A DNA stretch of 64,000 nucleotides from Miltoncostaea sp050249835 (GCA_050249835.1 JBFWPT010000008.1:1-64000), one strand, 5' to 3'. Counted from the first letter of the stretch, positions 40,064-48,433 are shown. Notes: generated from the sequence alone by a model not told the origin. Numbers and translations: made by a program.

Positions 40064-42582
40064 ACCGCATCACCGCCGACCCCCTCGACCGCAACCGCTT
40101 CCCCGTCGACGAGTGGGCGCTGCGCGAGACCGAGTTCAGCGCGGCGCTGCAGGGGCGCACCGAGACGATCTTCGCCGTCGGGAACGGCTACCTGGGCCTG
40201 CGCGGCAACCTGGAGGAGGGCCGGGACGGGTACGCCCACGGCACCTTCATCAACGGCTTCCACGAGACCTGGCCGATCCGGCACGCCGAGGAGGCCTACG
40301 GCTTCGCGCGGGTGGGGCAGACGATCGTCAACGTCCCGGACGCGAAGGTCATCCGCCTGTACGTGGACGACGAGCCATTCGTGCTGAGCGCGGCCGAGAT
40401 CCTCGAGTACTCGCGGGTGCTCGACTTCCGGGACGGCGTGCTCCTGCGCGAGCTGGTGTGGCGCACCCCGGCCGGCAAGCAGGTGCGCATCCGGTCGCGG
40501 CGGATGGTCTCGTTCACGGACCGCCATCTCGCCGTCATCGACTACGAGGTGACGCTGCTCGACGCGGACGCCTCCCTCCTCATCTCCAGCCAGATCCTCA
40601 ACCGCCAGGACGGCGTCGACGAGTACTCGGCGGCGAACGGCGCGGCGGTGGCGGCCGGGTTCGATCCGCGCAAGGCCGACGCCTTCTCCGAGCGCGTGCT
40701 GCAGCCGGCGCTGAAGCGCGAGCGCGAGGGGCGCCACCTGCTCGGGTACCGCACGACGCACTCCGGCATGACCCTCGCGTGCGCGGCGGAGCACACGCTG
40801 CACACCGAGAACGAGTGGGACGTCTCCTCGTCGCTCGACGACGACATCGCCAAGCAGGTCTACCGGGTGCGCGCGCGGCAGGGCGAGCCCGTGCGTCTGA
40901 TGAAGGTGATGACGTACCACACGTCCTCGCGCGTCCCGGTGCGCGAGATGGCCGACCGCTGCGACCGCAGCCTGGATCGTGCCCGCGAGCGCACCGTGGA
41001 GGGCATGTTCCGGGACCAGCGCGACTGGCTCGACGACTTCTGGAGGAGGTCGGACGTCGTCGTGGACGGCCACCCCGACGTCCAGCAGGCGGTGCGCTGG
41101 AACATCTTCCAGCTCGCCCAGGCCTCCGCGCGCACGGACGGCGGCGGCATCGCGGCGAAGGGCGTCTCGGGATCGGGCTACGGCGGCCACTACTTCTGGG
41201 ACACCGAGGTCTACGTCCTGCCGTTCCTCACGTATACGTCCCCGAACGTGGCGCGGAACGCGCTCCGCTTCCGGCAGGGGATGCTGGACGCCGCCCGCGA
41301 CCGGGCCGCCGAGCTCAACCAGCGCGGCGCCCTGTTCCCGTGGCGCACCATCAACGGGCTGGAGTCGTCGGCGTACTACGCGGCCGGCACGGCGCAGTAC
41401 CACATCGACGCCGACATCTCGCACGCCCTCGTGCAGTACGTCGAGGCGACGGGCGACTGGGACTACCTCACCCGGGGAGCCGTGGACATCCTGGTCGAGA
41501 CGGCCCGCATGTGGGAGGACCTGGGCTTCTGGCGCCAGAACGGCGACTCGTCGTTCCACATCTACGGCGTCACCGGCCCGGACGAGTACACGACCGTCGT
41601 GAACGACAACCTGTTCACGAACGTCATGGCGCGCGCCAACCTGCGGGCCGCGGCGCGCATCTGCCGCCGGCTCGGCGCCGACGACCCGGACGCCTTCGAC
41701 CGCCTGCGCCGCCGGGTGTCCCTGCAGGACGGCGAGATCGAGGCGTGGTCGGCGGCCGCCGAGGCGATGCACGTGCCGCACGACTCGCGGCTCGGCATCC
41801 ACCCCCAGGACGCCCAGTTCCTGGAGAAGGAGGTCTGGGACCTCGACAACACGCCGGAGACCCAGCGCCCCCTGCTCCTGCACTACCACCCGCTGGTCAT
41901 CTACCGCTTCCAGGTGCTCAAGCAGGCGGACGTGGTGCTGGCCCTGCTCCTGCAGGGCGACGAGTTCACGCTCGACGAGAAGCTGCGCGACTTCGAGTAC
42001 TACGACCCGCTCACGACCGGCGACTCCACCCTGTCCGCGGTGGTGCAGTCGATCATCGCCGCCGAGATCGGCTACGCCGACCTGGCCGCCGACTACTTCA
42101 CGTCGGCCCTCTACGTCGACCTGGCCGACCTGCACCGCAACACGTCCGACGGCATCCACGTCGCCTCCACCGGCGGCGTCTGGAGCGCCCTGGTCTACGG
42201 GTTCGGCGGCCTGCGCGACTGGCGCGGCCACTACACCTTCGACCCGCGCCTGCCCGCCGACTGGGAGCGGCTCGAGTTCCGGTTCACGCTGCGCGGCTCG
42301 TGCATCCGGGCCGAGCTGCGGCAGGAGGACATCACCTTCACGGTCGAGACCGGCGACGGCGCCGACCTGTGGGTGCGCGGCGAGCCGGTGCGGGTGCGGC
42401 CGGACGCCCCGTCCGTGGTCGCCCTGGCCGGCCAGGGGCCGGTCCTGACGGGCGCGCCCACGACGAGCGACCTGGAGGGCGCGCGCCGCGAGGACGGCTC
42501 CCTCATCGTGGCCTCGGTGCCGACCCCCGCGGCGGACCTGCTGGACGAGAACGAGGAGGCCGGGGCCCTCGGCCCGGCCTGA
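40060..42582 (+). CDS. Glycoside hydrolase family 65 disaccharide phosphorylase
   Basis: The 840-residue enzyme has an N-terminal beta-sandwich (FAVGNGYLGLRGNLEEG near the start), the (alpha/alpha)6 barrel with the catalytic-acid motif GVTGPDEYTTVVNDN (Glu509), and the phosphate-binding segment KQADVVLALLLQGDEF near 620. A C-terminal beta domain follows. GH65 enzymes phosphorolyse alpha-glucosides such as trehalose, maltose, kojibiose or nigerose; the substrate cannot be read from sequence. No sugar transporter is adjacent. ATG overlaps the HAD gene. Confidence 0.92.
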   Translation: MNRITADPLDRNRFPVDEWALRETEFSAALQGRTETIFAVGNGYLGLRGNLEEGRDGYAHGTFINGFHETWPIRHAEEAYGFARVGQTIVNVPDAKVIRLYVDDEPFVLSAAEILEYSRVLDFRDGVLLRELVWRTPAGKQVRIRSRRMVSFTDRHLAVIDYEVTLLDADASLLISSQILNRQDGVDEYSAANGAAVAAGFDPRKADAFSERVLQPALKREREGRHLLGYRTTHSGMTLACAAEHTLHTENEWDVSSSLDDDIAKQVYRVRARQGEPVRLMKVMTYHTSSRVPVREMADRCDRSLDRARERTVEGMFRDQRDWLDDFWRRSDVVVDGHPDVQQAVRWNIFQLAQASARTDGGGIAAKGVSGSGYGGHYFWDTEVYVLPFLTYTSPNVARNALRFRQGMLDAARDRAAELNQRGALFPWRTINGLESSAYYAAGTAQYHIDADISHALVQYVEATGDWDYLTRGAVDILVETARMWEDLGFWRQNGDSSFHIYGVTGPDEYTTVVNDNLFTNVMARANLRAAARICRRLGADDPDAFDRLRRRVSLQDGEIEAWSAAAEAMHVPHDSRLGIHPQDAQFLEKEVWDLDNTPETQRPLLLHYHPLVIYRFQVLKQADVVLALLLQGDEFTLDEKLRDFEYYDPLTTGDSTLSAVVQSIIAAEIGYADLAADYFTSALYVDLADLHRNTSDGIHVASTGGVWSALVYGFGGLRDWRGHYTFDPRLPADWERLEFRFTLRGSCIRAELRQEDITFTVETGDGADLWVRGEPVRVRPDAPSVVALAGQGPVLTGAPTTSDLEGARREDGSLIVASVPTPAADLLDENEEAGALGPA

Positions 42583-42618
42583 TCGTGCGGTTTCCGTAAG
42601 AGCGCGGCCGTGGTCGCG

Positions 42619-42634
42619 GCGCCCCCCGGGGCGC
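42619..42634 (+). other. GC hairpin before a promoter
   Basis: GCGCCCC (42619-42625) / GGGGCGC (42628-42634), near-continuous stem 37 bases after the GH65 stop and 5 bases before the next -10. Possibly a terminator, a promoter-associated element, or both. Confidence 0.4.
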
Positions 42635-42639
42635 GGCCG

Positions 42640-42645
42640 TAGGGT
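42640..42645 (+). promoter_or_regulatory. Putative -10 element (TAGGGT)
   Basis: TAGGGT lies 40 bases before the ATG of the secreted protein at 42686, which has its own GAGGAGAG ribosome-binding site. Confidence 0.35.
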
Positions 42646-42685
42646 CCGGCGCGGGGTGGACGACCGCACGATCCGAGGAGAGACC

Positions 42686-43426
42686 ATGTCCCACCGCAGC
42701 GCCCGGCGCGGACGCCGCCTGCCGCGTCCCGTGCTCGCCGCCGGCCTGCTCGCGCCGGCCGCCCTCGCCGTCGCCCCGGCCCTCGCCGGCGCCGTCCCGG
42801 TGATCGCCGCGGACGCCATCTGCGTCCGCCCCCTGCAGTCGCCCGCGGGCGCGCTGTCGTCGCCGCCCCTCACCGTGACCGGCTCCGGGTTCGGCCCGGG
42901 CGCCCAGGTGACGCTCCGCCGCGGGGCGCGCACCCTGACCGGCAACGCCGACGCCGCCGGCCAGTTCACCGCCACCCTGAGCGTGCTGGACCTCCTGACC
43001 GGCCGGGCGCCGAAGTCGCAGCCGTTCACGGTGGTCGCCGAGGACGCCGGCGGCCCCGGCGGCAACCCGCCGGCCCAGGGGGCGAGCAACACGATCAAGC
43101 TCCGCGCCGCGCCCCTCGCATTCACCGCGTCGCCGAAGCGGACCCGCCCGTCGGCCCGGGTGACGTTCCGGCTCTCCGGCTTCGAGCCGGACCGGGTCGT
43201 GTACGCCCACTACCGCTACGGCGGCCGGGTGCGCGCGACCGTGGCGATGGGCCGCGCGAGCAACCCCTGCGGCCTCCTCACCACCCGCCGTAAGCAGATC
43301 CCGGTGGCGAACCCCCAGAGCGGCCTCTGGCGGGTCCAGTTCGACCACAACCGGAGGTTCTCGGCGAAGTCGACGCCCCGCATCCCGGCGACGATCCAGG
43401 TCTTCCGCACGCTCGTCCCCCGGTAG
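42686..43426 (+). CDS. Secreted beta-rich protein, unknown function
   Basis: The 246-residue product has an Arg-rich n-region and a long Ala/Leu signal peptide (VLAAGLLAPAALAVAPALAG). The mature part starts AICVRPLQS. Two probable beta-sandwich segments follow: one with LTVTGSGFGPGAQVTL, an IPT/Ig-like pattern, and one with ARVTFRLSGFEPDRVVYAHY. Two cysteines (AICVR and SNPCGL) could form a disulfide. I do not recognise a family; export is the only confident statement. Confidence 0.65.
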   Translation: MSHRSARRGRRLPRPVLAAGLLAPAALAVAPALAGAVPVIAADAICVRPLQSPAGALSSPPLTVTGSGFGPGAQVTLRRGARTLTGNADAAGQFTATLSVLDLLTGRAPKSQPFTVVAEDAGGPGGNPPAQGASNTIKLRAAPLAFTASPKRTRPSARVTFRLSGFEPDRVVYAHYRYGGRVRATVAMGRASNPCGLLTTRRKQIPVANPQSGLWRVQFDHNRRFSAKSTPRIPATIQVFRTLVPR

Positions 43427-43438
43427 GAAGGCGTCCCG

Positions 43439-43470
43439 GGAACCGGGATCCCGACTGGGATCCCGGTTCC
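43439..43470 (+). terminator. Perfect 14-bp terminator hairpin
   Basis: GGAACCGGGATCCC (43439-43452), loop GACT, GGGATCCCGGTTCC (43457-43470), starting 12 bases after the secreted-protein stop. No U-tract. It probably ends that transcript and may act in both directions. Confidence 0.65.
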
Positions 43471-43485
43471 GGTGGGGTCCATACG

Positions 43486-43561
43486 CCAAATGGACCTCGG
43501 CCCGACCGGAAAGTGGCGCGAGGGCCCGGACGACAGCCGGCCCCGGTCGCCAGGTCCATTT
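43486..43561 (+). repeat. Third copy of the intergenic repeat core, inside a larger inverted repeat
   Basis: 43486-43531 (CCAAATGGACCTCGGCCCG then AAGTGGCGCG and CCCGGAC) resembles the cores at 4166-4210 and 4287-4331. The arms AAATGGACCT (43488-43497) and AGGTCCATTT (43552-43561) are perfect inverted copies 54 bases apart. GGTCCAT at 43476-43482 makes an additional hairpin with ATGGACC at 43490-43496. Bases 43562-43674 hold a GTGACG/CGTCAC inverted repeat (43584-43589, 43599-43604) and nothing that looks coding. Confidence 0.55.
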
Positions 43562-43674
43562 GTCGCGGACCCCGAACGGCGCAGTGACGACACAGATCCG
43601 TCACATGCCGACGGGTCAGATCAGGAGGCGGCCCCGACGGGGCGACCGGGGTCTCGGCGCCCATCCCCGGCGGG

Positions 43675-43814
43675 AGCCGGTGGCGCCGTGTGCGCCGGTC
43701 CCTCCGAAAGGCCGCGAAGCGGCCGGAGGACGGCGCTTGACCGCAGCCGGTGGCGCCGTGTGCGCCGGTCCCTCCGAAAAGCCGCGAAGCGGCCGGAGGA
43801 CGGCGCGTGACCGC
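43675..43814 (-). repeat. Tandem duplication of a 70-bp hairpin unit after rpmB
   Basis: 43675-43744 and 43745-43814 are identical except for two substitutions. Each can fold as GCGCCG...CCTCC...GGCCGC-GAA-GCGGCC-GGAGG...CGGCGC (copy 2 has one mismatch in the inner stem). The array ends 2 bases from the rpmB stop, so read from rpmB the two hairpins are probably tandem terminators. Confidence 0.75.
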
Positions 43815-43816
43815 AA

Positions 43817-44005
43817 CTAAGCCTTGAGGACCTTCCCGGCCTTGAGGCAGCGGGTGCAGACGTAGGCGCGGACCGGGGTGGAGCCCTGGAGGATCCGGAC
43901 CTTCTGGACGTTCGGGTTGAAACGACGCGGCGTCGCGCGCATCGAGTGGCTGCGGTTGTTGCCGAACGTGGGCTTCTTCCCGCAGACGCTGCAGACCTTG
44001 GCCAT
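43817..44005 (-). CDS. rpmB: 50S ribosomal protein L28 (zinc-binding form)
   Basis: The 62-residue protein reads MAKVCSVCGKKPTFGNNRS with RRFNPNVQKVRI in the middle and CTRCLKAGKV at the end. The CSVC and CTRC pairs mark the zinc-containing (C+) form of L28. It is divergent from recG, and two near-identical hairpins follow its stop. Confidence 0.96.
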   Translation of the reverse strand: MAKVCSVCGKKPTFGNNRSHSMRATPRRFNPNVQKVRILQGSTPVRAYVCTRCLKAGKVLKA

Positions 44006-44069
44006 CTCCGCCGTCTCGCTTCCGTCGTGGTACGTGGGGACGCGCGAGGGCGTCCGGGCGACCCCGGAT

Positions 44070-44075
44070 TATGCT
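44070..44075 (+). promoter_or_regulatory. Putative -10 element of recG (TATGCT), leaderless
   Basis: TATGCT ends 6 bases before the recG ATG. A perfect inverted repeat TCCGGG (44053-44058) / CCCGGA (44063-44068) ends 1 base upstream of it. Since rpmB runs the other way, this hairpin is not a terminator of an upstream gene. Confidence 0.5.
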
Positions 44076-44081
44076 CGTCCG

Positions 44082-46268
44082 ATGGCCGTGAGCGCAACCG
44101 GGACGGATCCGGCGCCACCCGGACCGCCCCTCGGGGAGGCCCGGGGCACGCCGTGGCCGTCCGCTCCGCCCCCGCGCCGGCCCGGCCCCGCCTGGTGGGC
44201 CGCGCCCCTCACCGACCTCCCGGGCGTCGGCCGCACGACGGGCGAGCGGGCGCGGGTGCTCGGCATCGACTCCGTCGGGGCCCTCCTGGAGCACCTGCCC
44301 GCCCGCTACGAGGCCTTCGACGAGGGCGCGCGGCCCGTGTCGAGCCTGTCGGCGGGGGAGGAGGCGACGGTCCGGGTCGTCCTCGACTCGATCGCCGTCC
44401 GGCCCACCCGGCGCCGCTCCCTGCGCATCGTGTCCGCCCGCGTCCACGACGCCAGCGGCCGCATGACCGCCACCTGGTTCAACCAGGCCCACCTCGCCCG
44501 GGTGCTGCAGCCCGGCGACGAGCTGCTGCTGCGCGGCCGCGTCGGGGGGGAGGGGAGGCGGGAGCTGGCGGTCAAGACGCACGAGGTCATCGGGGGCCGC
44601 GGCTCGGAGGGGCTCCACACCCAGGGCCTCGTCCCCGTGTACCCGGCCACCGAGACGATGCCGGTGCGCCGCCTGCGCGAGCTCGTCGACCTCGCCCGCC
44701 CCCTCGCCCGCGCCGCGCCGGAGCGCCTGCCGGCGGCGATCCGCGTCCGCCTGGGGCTGCCGGGCGCCGGCGATGCCCTCGTCGCCGTCCACTTCCCGCG
44801 CTCGCGCCCCGAGGCGCGCCTCGGCCGCCGGCGCATGGTGGTGGAGGAGCTGCTCGTGATGCAGCTCGGCCTGGAGGCCGTCCGCCGCGCCCAGGGCGCC
44901 GCCCGCGCCGCGCCGCCGCTGCGCGCCACGGGGGAGCGATCGGAGCCGCTGCTCGGGGCCCTCCCGTTCCGGCTCACCGCGCCCCAGCGCCGGGCGGCCC
45001 GCGAGATCGGCCGCGACCTCGCCCGCCCGGTCCCCATGCGGCGCCTGCTGCAGGGGGAGGTCGGCTCCGGCAAGACGCTCGTCGCCGTCCTGGCGATCTG
45101 CCAGGCCGCCGAGGCCGGCGCCCAGGCGGCCGTCCTGGTGCCCACCGAGACGCTCGCCGAGCAGCACCTGCGCACCCTCGACACCCTCCTCGGCCCGGTC
45201 GGCCTCGCGCCCGTGCTCCTCACCGGCCGCGTCACGGGGGGCGAGCGGGAACGGCGCCTGATGGCGCTCCGCACCGGCACCTCGTCCGTCGCCGTCGGCA
45301 CCCAGGCGCTCCTGTCGGAGGGGGTGGACTTCGACCGCCTCGGCCTCGTCGTGGTGGACGAGCAGCACCGCTTCGGCGTGGAGCAGCGCCAGGCGCTCGC
45401 GGAGCGGGCCGCCGAGGGCGGCGCCTCGGCCCACCTGCTCTACATGACCGCCACCCCCATCCCGCGCACCCTCGCGCTCACGGCCTACGGCGACCTCACC
45501 GTCTCCACCATCCGCACCCGCCCGCCGGGGCGCTCGCCGGTCGAGACGCGGTGGGTGCGCGAGGCCGACCGCGAGGAGGCCTACGAGCGCGTGCGGGCCG
45601 AGCTGCGCGCCGGGCGGCAGGCCTACGTCATCTGCCCGCTCGTCGAGGAGGGCGCCGCGGCCGAGGCGCGTGCGGCCACCTCCGAGGCGGAGCGCCTGCG
45701 CGACGGGCCGTTCGCCGCCTTCGAGGTCGGCCTCGTCCACGGGGCCCAGCCCTCGGAGGAGAAGCGGGCAGCCATGCTCGCCTTCGCGGAGGGGCGCACG
45801 GACCTCCTCGTCGCCACCACCGTCGTCGAGGTGGGGATCGACGTCGCCAACGCCACCACCATCCTCATCGAGGACGCCGACCGGTTCGGCCTCGCCCAGC
45901 TCCACCAGCTCCGCGGCCGGGTGGGCCGCGGCGAGCACCCGGGGCTCTGCATCCTGTTCGGCGAGCCGGCCACGGAGGACGGCGCCCGCCGCCTGGAGGC
46001 GCTCACCCAGACCACGGACGGCTTCCGCCTCGCCGAGCTCGACCTGGAGATCCGGGGGGAGGGGAGCGTGCTGGGCCTGCGCCAGGCCGGGCCCACGGAC
46101 CTGCGGTTCGCCCGGCTCGGCCGCGACCGCCGCGAGCTCGCCGAGGCCCGCTACGCCGCCCGCCGCATCGCCGCCGCCGACCCGCGCCTCGCCCTCCCCG
46201 AGCACCGCCTCCTGCGCGACGCCGTCCTGCACCGCTTCGACGCCTTCCCGCGGCTGCTCGACGCGTGA
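44082..46268 (+). CDS. recG: ATP-dependent DNA helicase RecG
   Basis: RecG remodels stalled forks and Holliday junctions. The 728-residue protein has the N-terminal wedge region (LTDLPGVGRTTGERARVLG, GRMTATWFNQAHL). The helicase core carries Walker A LLQGEVGSGKTLVA, VVDEQHRFGVEQR, MTATPIPRTLALT, TTVVEVGIDVANAT and LHQLRGRVGRG. ATG 44082 is favoured by the adjacent -10; the open frame upstream to 43878 overlaps rpmB antisense. It overlaps rsmD (GTGA). Confidence 0.96.
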   Translation: MAVSATGTDPAPPGPPLGEARGTPWPSAPPPRRPGPAWWAAPLTDLPGVGRTTGERARVLGIDSVGALLEHLPARYEAFDEGARPVSSLSAGEEATVRVVLDSIAVRPTRRRSLRIVSARVHDASGRMTATWFNQAHLARVLQPGDELLLRGRVGGEGRRELAVKTHEVIGGRGSEGLHTQGLVPVYPATETMPVRRLRELVDLARPLARAAPERLPAAIRVRLGLPGAGDALVAVHFPRSRPEARLGRRRMVVEELLVMQLGLEAVRRAQGAARAAPPLRATGERSEPLLGALPFRLTAPQRRAAREIGRDLARPVPMRRLLQGEVGSGKTLVAVLAICQAAEAGAQAAVLVPTETLAEQHLRTLDTLLGPVGLAPVLLTGRVTGGERERRLMALRTGTSSVAVGTQALLSEGVDFDRLGLVVVDEQHRFGVEQRQALAERAAEGGASAHLLYMTATPIPRTLALTAYGDLTVSTIRTRPPGRSPVETRWVREADREEAYERVRAELRAGRQAYVICPLVEEGAAAEARAATSEAERLRDGPFAAFEVGLVHGAQPSEEKRAAMLAFAEGRTDLLVATTVVEVGIDVANATTILIEDADRFGLAQLHQLRGRVGRGEHPGLCILFGEPATEDGARRLEALTQTTDGFRLAELDLEIRGEGSVLGLRQAGPTDLRFARLGRDRRELAEARYAARRIAAADPRLALPEHRLLRDAVLHRFDAFPRLLDA

Positions 46269-46819
46269 GGATCGTCGCCGGCACCCACCGCGGCCGCCGC
46301 CTGGCGGCCCCCCGCGGCGCCGCCACGCGCCCCACCGCGGACCGCGTGCGCGAGGCCGTCTTCTCGATCATCGGCCCGGTCGACGGCCTCGACGTCCTCG
46401 ACCTGTTCGCCGGCTCGGGCGCCCTCGGCCTGGAGGCGCTCTCCCGCGGGGCCGCGACGGCCACGATGGTGGAGCGGGACCCCCGCGCCGTCGCGGTCAT
46501 CCGGGCGAACGCGGAGGCCCTCGGGCTGGAGGACCGCGTCCGCGTCGTCGCCGCCGACTGGCGGGCCGCCCTGCGGGGCCAGGCGGCGGCGCGGCGGCGC
46601 TTCGGGCTCTGCCTCCTGGACCCGCCCTACGCCCGCGCCGAGCGGGTCCTGGCGGCCCTCGGGACCGCCCTCGCCCCTGTGATGACCGGCCCCGGTATCG
46701 TGGTCGTCGAGCGCCCGGCGGCGCTCCCGCCACCGCATCCGGAGGGGATGGAGATCGCCAACCGCACCGATAGGACCTACGGCGACACCGGCGTCAGCGT
46801 CCTGAGGCTCGCGTCGTGA
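46265..46819 (+). CDS. rsmD: 16S rRNA (guanine-N2) methyltransferase RsmD
   Basis: It methylates G966-type positions of 16S rRNA. The 184-residue protein starts RIVAGTHRGRRLAAPRG and has TADRVREAVFSII, motif I in DLFAGSGALGLEALSRGA and the catalytic LLDPPYARAE. It is coupled to recG upstream and coaD downstream; rsmD-coaD is a conserved pair. Confidence 0.95.
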   Translation: MRIVAGTHRGRRLAAPRGAATRPTADRVREAVFSIIGPVDGLDVLDLFAGSGALGLEALSRGAATATMVERDPRAVAVIRANAEALGLEDRVRVVAADWRAALRGQAAARRRFGLCLLDPPYARAERVLAALGTALAPVMTGPGIVVVERPAALPPPHPEGMEIANRTDRTYGDTGVSVLRLAS

Positions 46820-47328
46820 GCCGGGGGCCGCGCATCGCCATCTGCCCGGGGACATACGACCCGGTCACGTACGGGCACATCGACATCATCGCCCGCGCGT
46901 CGACCCTCTTCGACGAGGTCGTGGTGTGCGTCACCGCGGGATCCGTGAAGAAGCAGCCGCTCTTCACGGCCGACGAGCGGATCGACTTCGTGTCCCGCAG
47001 CGTCGCCCACCTCGAGAACGTCCGCGTGGAGGGGTTCAACAGCCTCGTGACCGAACACGCGCGCAGCCTCGGCGCCTCGATCCTGGTAAAAGGTCTGAGG
47101 GCGATCTCGGATTTCGACTACGAGTTCCAGATGGCGCAGCTGAACAGGCATCTGGCCCCCGAGGTGGAAACGGTGTATCTGCCGGCGTCTCCCGGGTACA
47201 GCTTCGTCTCGTCGAGCGGTGTGCGGGAGGTGGCGGCTTGGGGCGGCTCGGTCGACGACTGGGTCCCCGCGTTCGTCGCCGAGGCACTGCGCGCCCGGCG
47301 CCCCGGCGGCGTCGGTTCCGTTCCCTGA
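46816..47328 (+). CDS. coaD: Phosphopantetheine adenylyltransferase
   Basis: It makes dephospho-CoA from 4'-phosphopantetheine and ATP. The 170-residue nucleotidyltransferase has CPGTYDPVTYGHIDIIARA (T/HxGH motif region), LVKGLRAISDFDYEFQMAQ and YSFVSSSGVREVAAWGG. The GTG start overlaps rsmD. Confidence 0.96.
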   Translation: MSRGPRIAICPGTYDPVTYGHIDIIARASTLFDEVVVCVTAGSVKKQPLFTADERIDFVSRSVAHLENVRVEGFNSLVTEHARSLGASILVKGLRAISDFDYEFQMAQLNRHLAPEVETVYLPASPGYSFVSSSGVREVAAWGGSVDDWVPAFVAEALRARRPGGVGSVP

Positions 47329-47338
47329 GGAGGGTTCG

Positions 47339-47833
47339 TTGGACGTACTCGAACTGATCGACAAGCTCGATGACCTGATCCACAACGCGCGCGCCGTGCC
47401 GCTGACGGACCAGGTGCGCATCGACCGCGAGGAGATCTACGACCTCCTCGACCAGATGCGCTCCACGATCCCCGAGGAGGTCAAGCAGGCCCGGTGGATC
47501 GTCAAGGAGCGGCAGGAGATGCTCGCCGAGGCCAAGCGCGAGGCCGAGCGCCTCGTGGCGGAGGCCCGTGACAAGGCCGCGCAGGAGGCCTCCCAGCAGG
47601 AGGTCGTCAAGCGCGCCGACCGCGAGGCCGCCGAGATCCTCGAGGAGGCCCGCCAGCGGGAGCGCGAGGTGCGGCTGGGGGCCGAGGACTACGCCGACGA
47701 GGTGCTCGGCACGCTCGAGGTGAACCTCGGCAAGTTCCTCCAGGCCGTGCAGCGCGGGCGCGAGCGCCTGCAGGGGCGGTCCGAGGAGCCCATGGAGGCC
47801 GACGCCGGCCCGTTCGTCGACGCCGCCGAGTAG
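47339..47833 (+). CDS. SepIVA/DivIVA-like coiled-coil protein
   Basis: The 164-residue protein begins DVLELIDKLDDLIHNARAVP and is nearly all charged helix (VKQARWIVKERQEMLAEAKR onward), a long coiled coil. Its position, just before the DUF177-rpmF-rnc-smc block, matches the mycobacterial cell-division factor SepIVA (DivIVA family), which supports a role at the septum or pole; that role is inferred. The start is TTG with GAGGAGG upstream. It lies 10 bases after coaD. Confidence 0.8.
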   Translation: MDVLELIDKLDDLIHNARAVPLTDQVRIDREEIYDLLDQMRSTIPEEVKQARWIVKERQEMLAEAKREAERLVAEARDKAAQEASQQEVVKRADREAAEILEEARQREREVRLGAEDYADEVLGTLEVNLGKFLQAVQRGRERLQGRSEEPMEADAGPFVDAAE

Positions 47834-47836
47834 GTC

Positions 47837-48388
47837 GTGGACGGGGAGGTCACCCACATCGACCTCCGCGCCCTCGACCTCGCCCCGGGGGCCGCGGAGC
47901 GGCGGCACCTGCGGGTGCCGCCGGTCGCCCTGCGGCTCGGCGGGGAGGACTACGTCACGGAGCCGGCGTCCCCCGAGGTCGACCTCGAGCTGAGCCGGTC
48001 GCTGTCCGGGCTGCACCTGCGGCTGCGGACCTCCGTCGTGCTGGAGGGCCCGTGCTTCCGCTGCCTGGCCCCGGCGCGCGTCGCCATCGACGTCAACGCG
48101 ACCGAGTTCGAGGCGGAGGGGCGCGAGGGCGAGCCCTTCGACGACGACCTCGACTCGGCCTACATCGAGGACCGCGTCCTCGACGTCGCCCTCTGGGCCC
48201 GCGACTCGATCGCCGAGGCCGTGCCGGCCACCATCCTCCACCGGGAGGACTGCGCCGGCCTCTGCCCGATCTGCGGCGCGGACCGCAACGAGGTGGACTG
48301 CGACTGCTCGGTGGACACGACCGACCCGCGCTGGGACGCGCTCCGGGCCGTCGCGGAGCGCCTCCAGCGGGAGCCCGGCCCCGACTGA
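47837..48388 (+). CDS. yceD: DUF177/YceD family protein
   Basis: The 183-residue protein has a beta-rich N-terminus (DLELSRSLSGLHLRLRTSVV), GPCFRCLAPARV, an acidic centre and the diagnostic C-terminal GLCPICGADRNEVDCDC. The family is almost always next to rpmF and has been linked to 23S rRNA processing. GTG start, 3 bases after the previous stop. Confidence 0.9.
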   Translation: MDGEVTHIDLRALDLAPGAAERRHLRVPPVALRLGGEDYVTEPASPEVDLELSRSLSGLHLRLRTSVVLEGPCFRCLAPARVAIDVNATEFEAEGREGEPFDDDLDSAYIEDRVLDVALWARDSIAEAVPATILHREDCAGLCPICGADRNEVDCDCSVDTTDPRWDALRAVAERLQREPGPD

Positions 48389-48433
48389 GTCGCCCCCGGA
48401 CGTCGCGGCCTACCGCATGGGGCGTCCGACCGC

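Noticed and set aside
39652..43125. A 1157-codon open frame on the minus strand across the HAD and GH65 genes
   Set aside because: No domain motifs; it spans two real genes and an intergenic region. A shadow of GC-biased codon positions.
43472..43820. Open frames on the plus strand through the repeat region, with repeated GAVCAGPSE-like segments
   Set aside because: They only translate the 70-bp tandem hairpin repeat; no start signal, no family, and the DNA structure explains the repetition.
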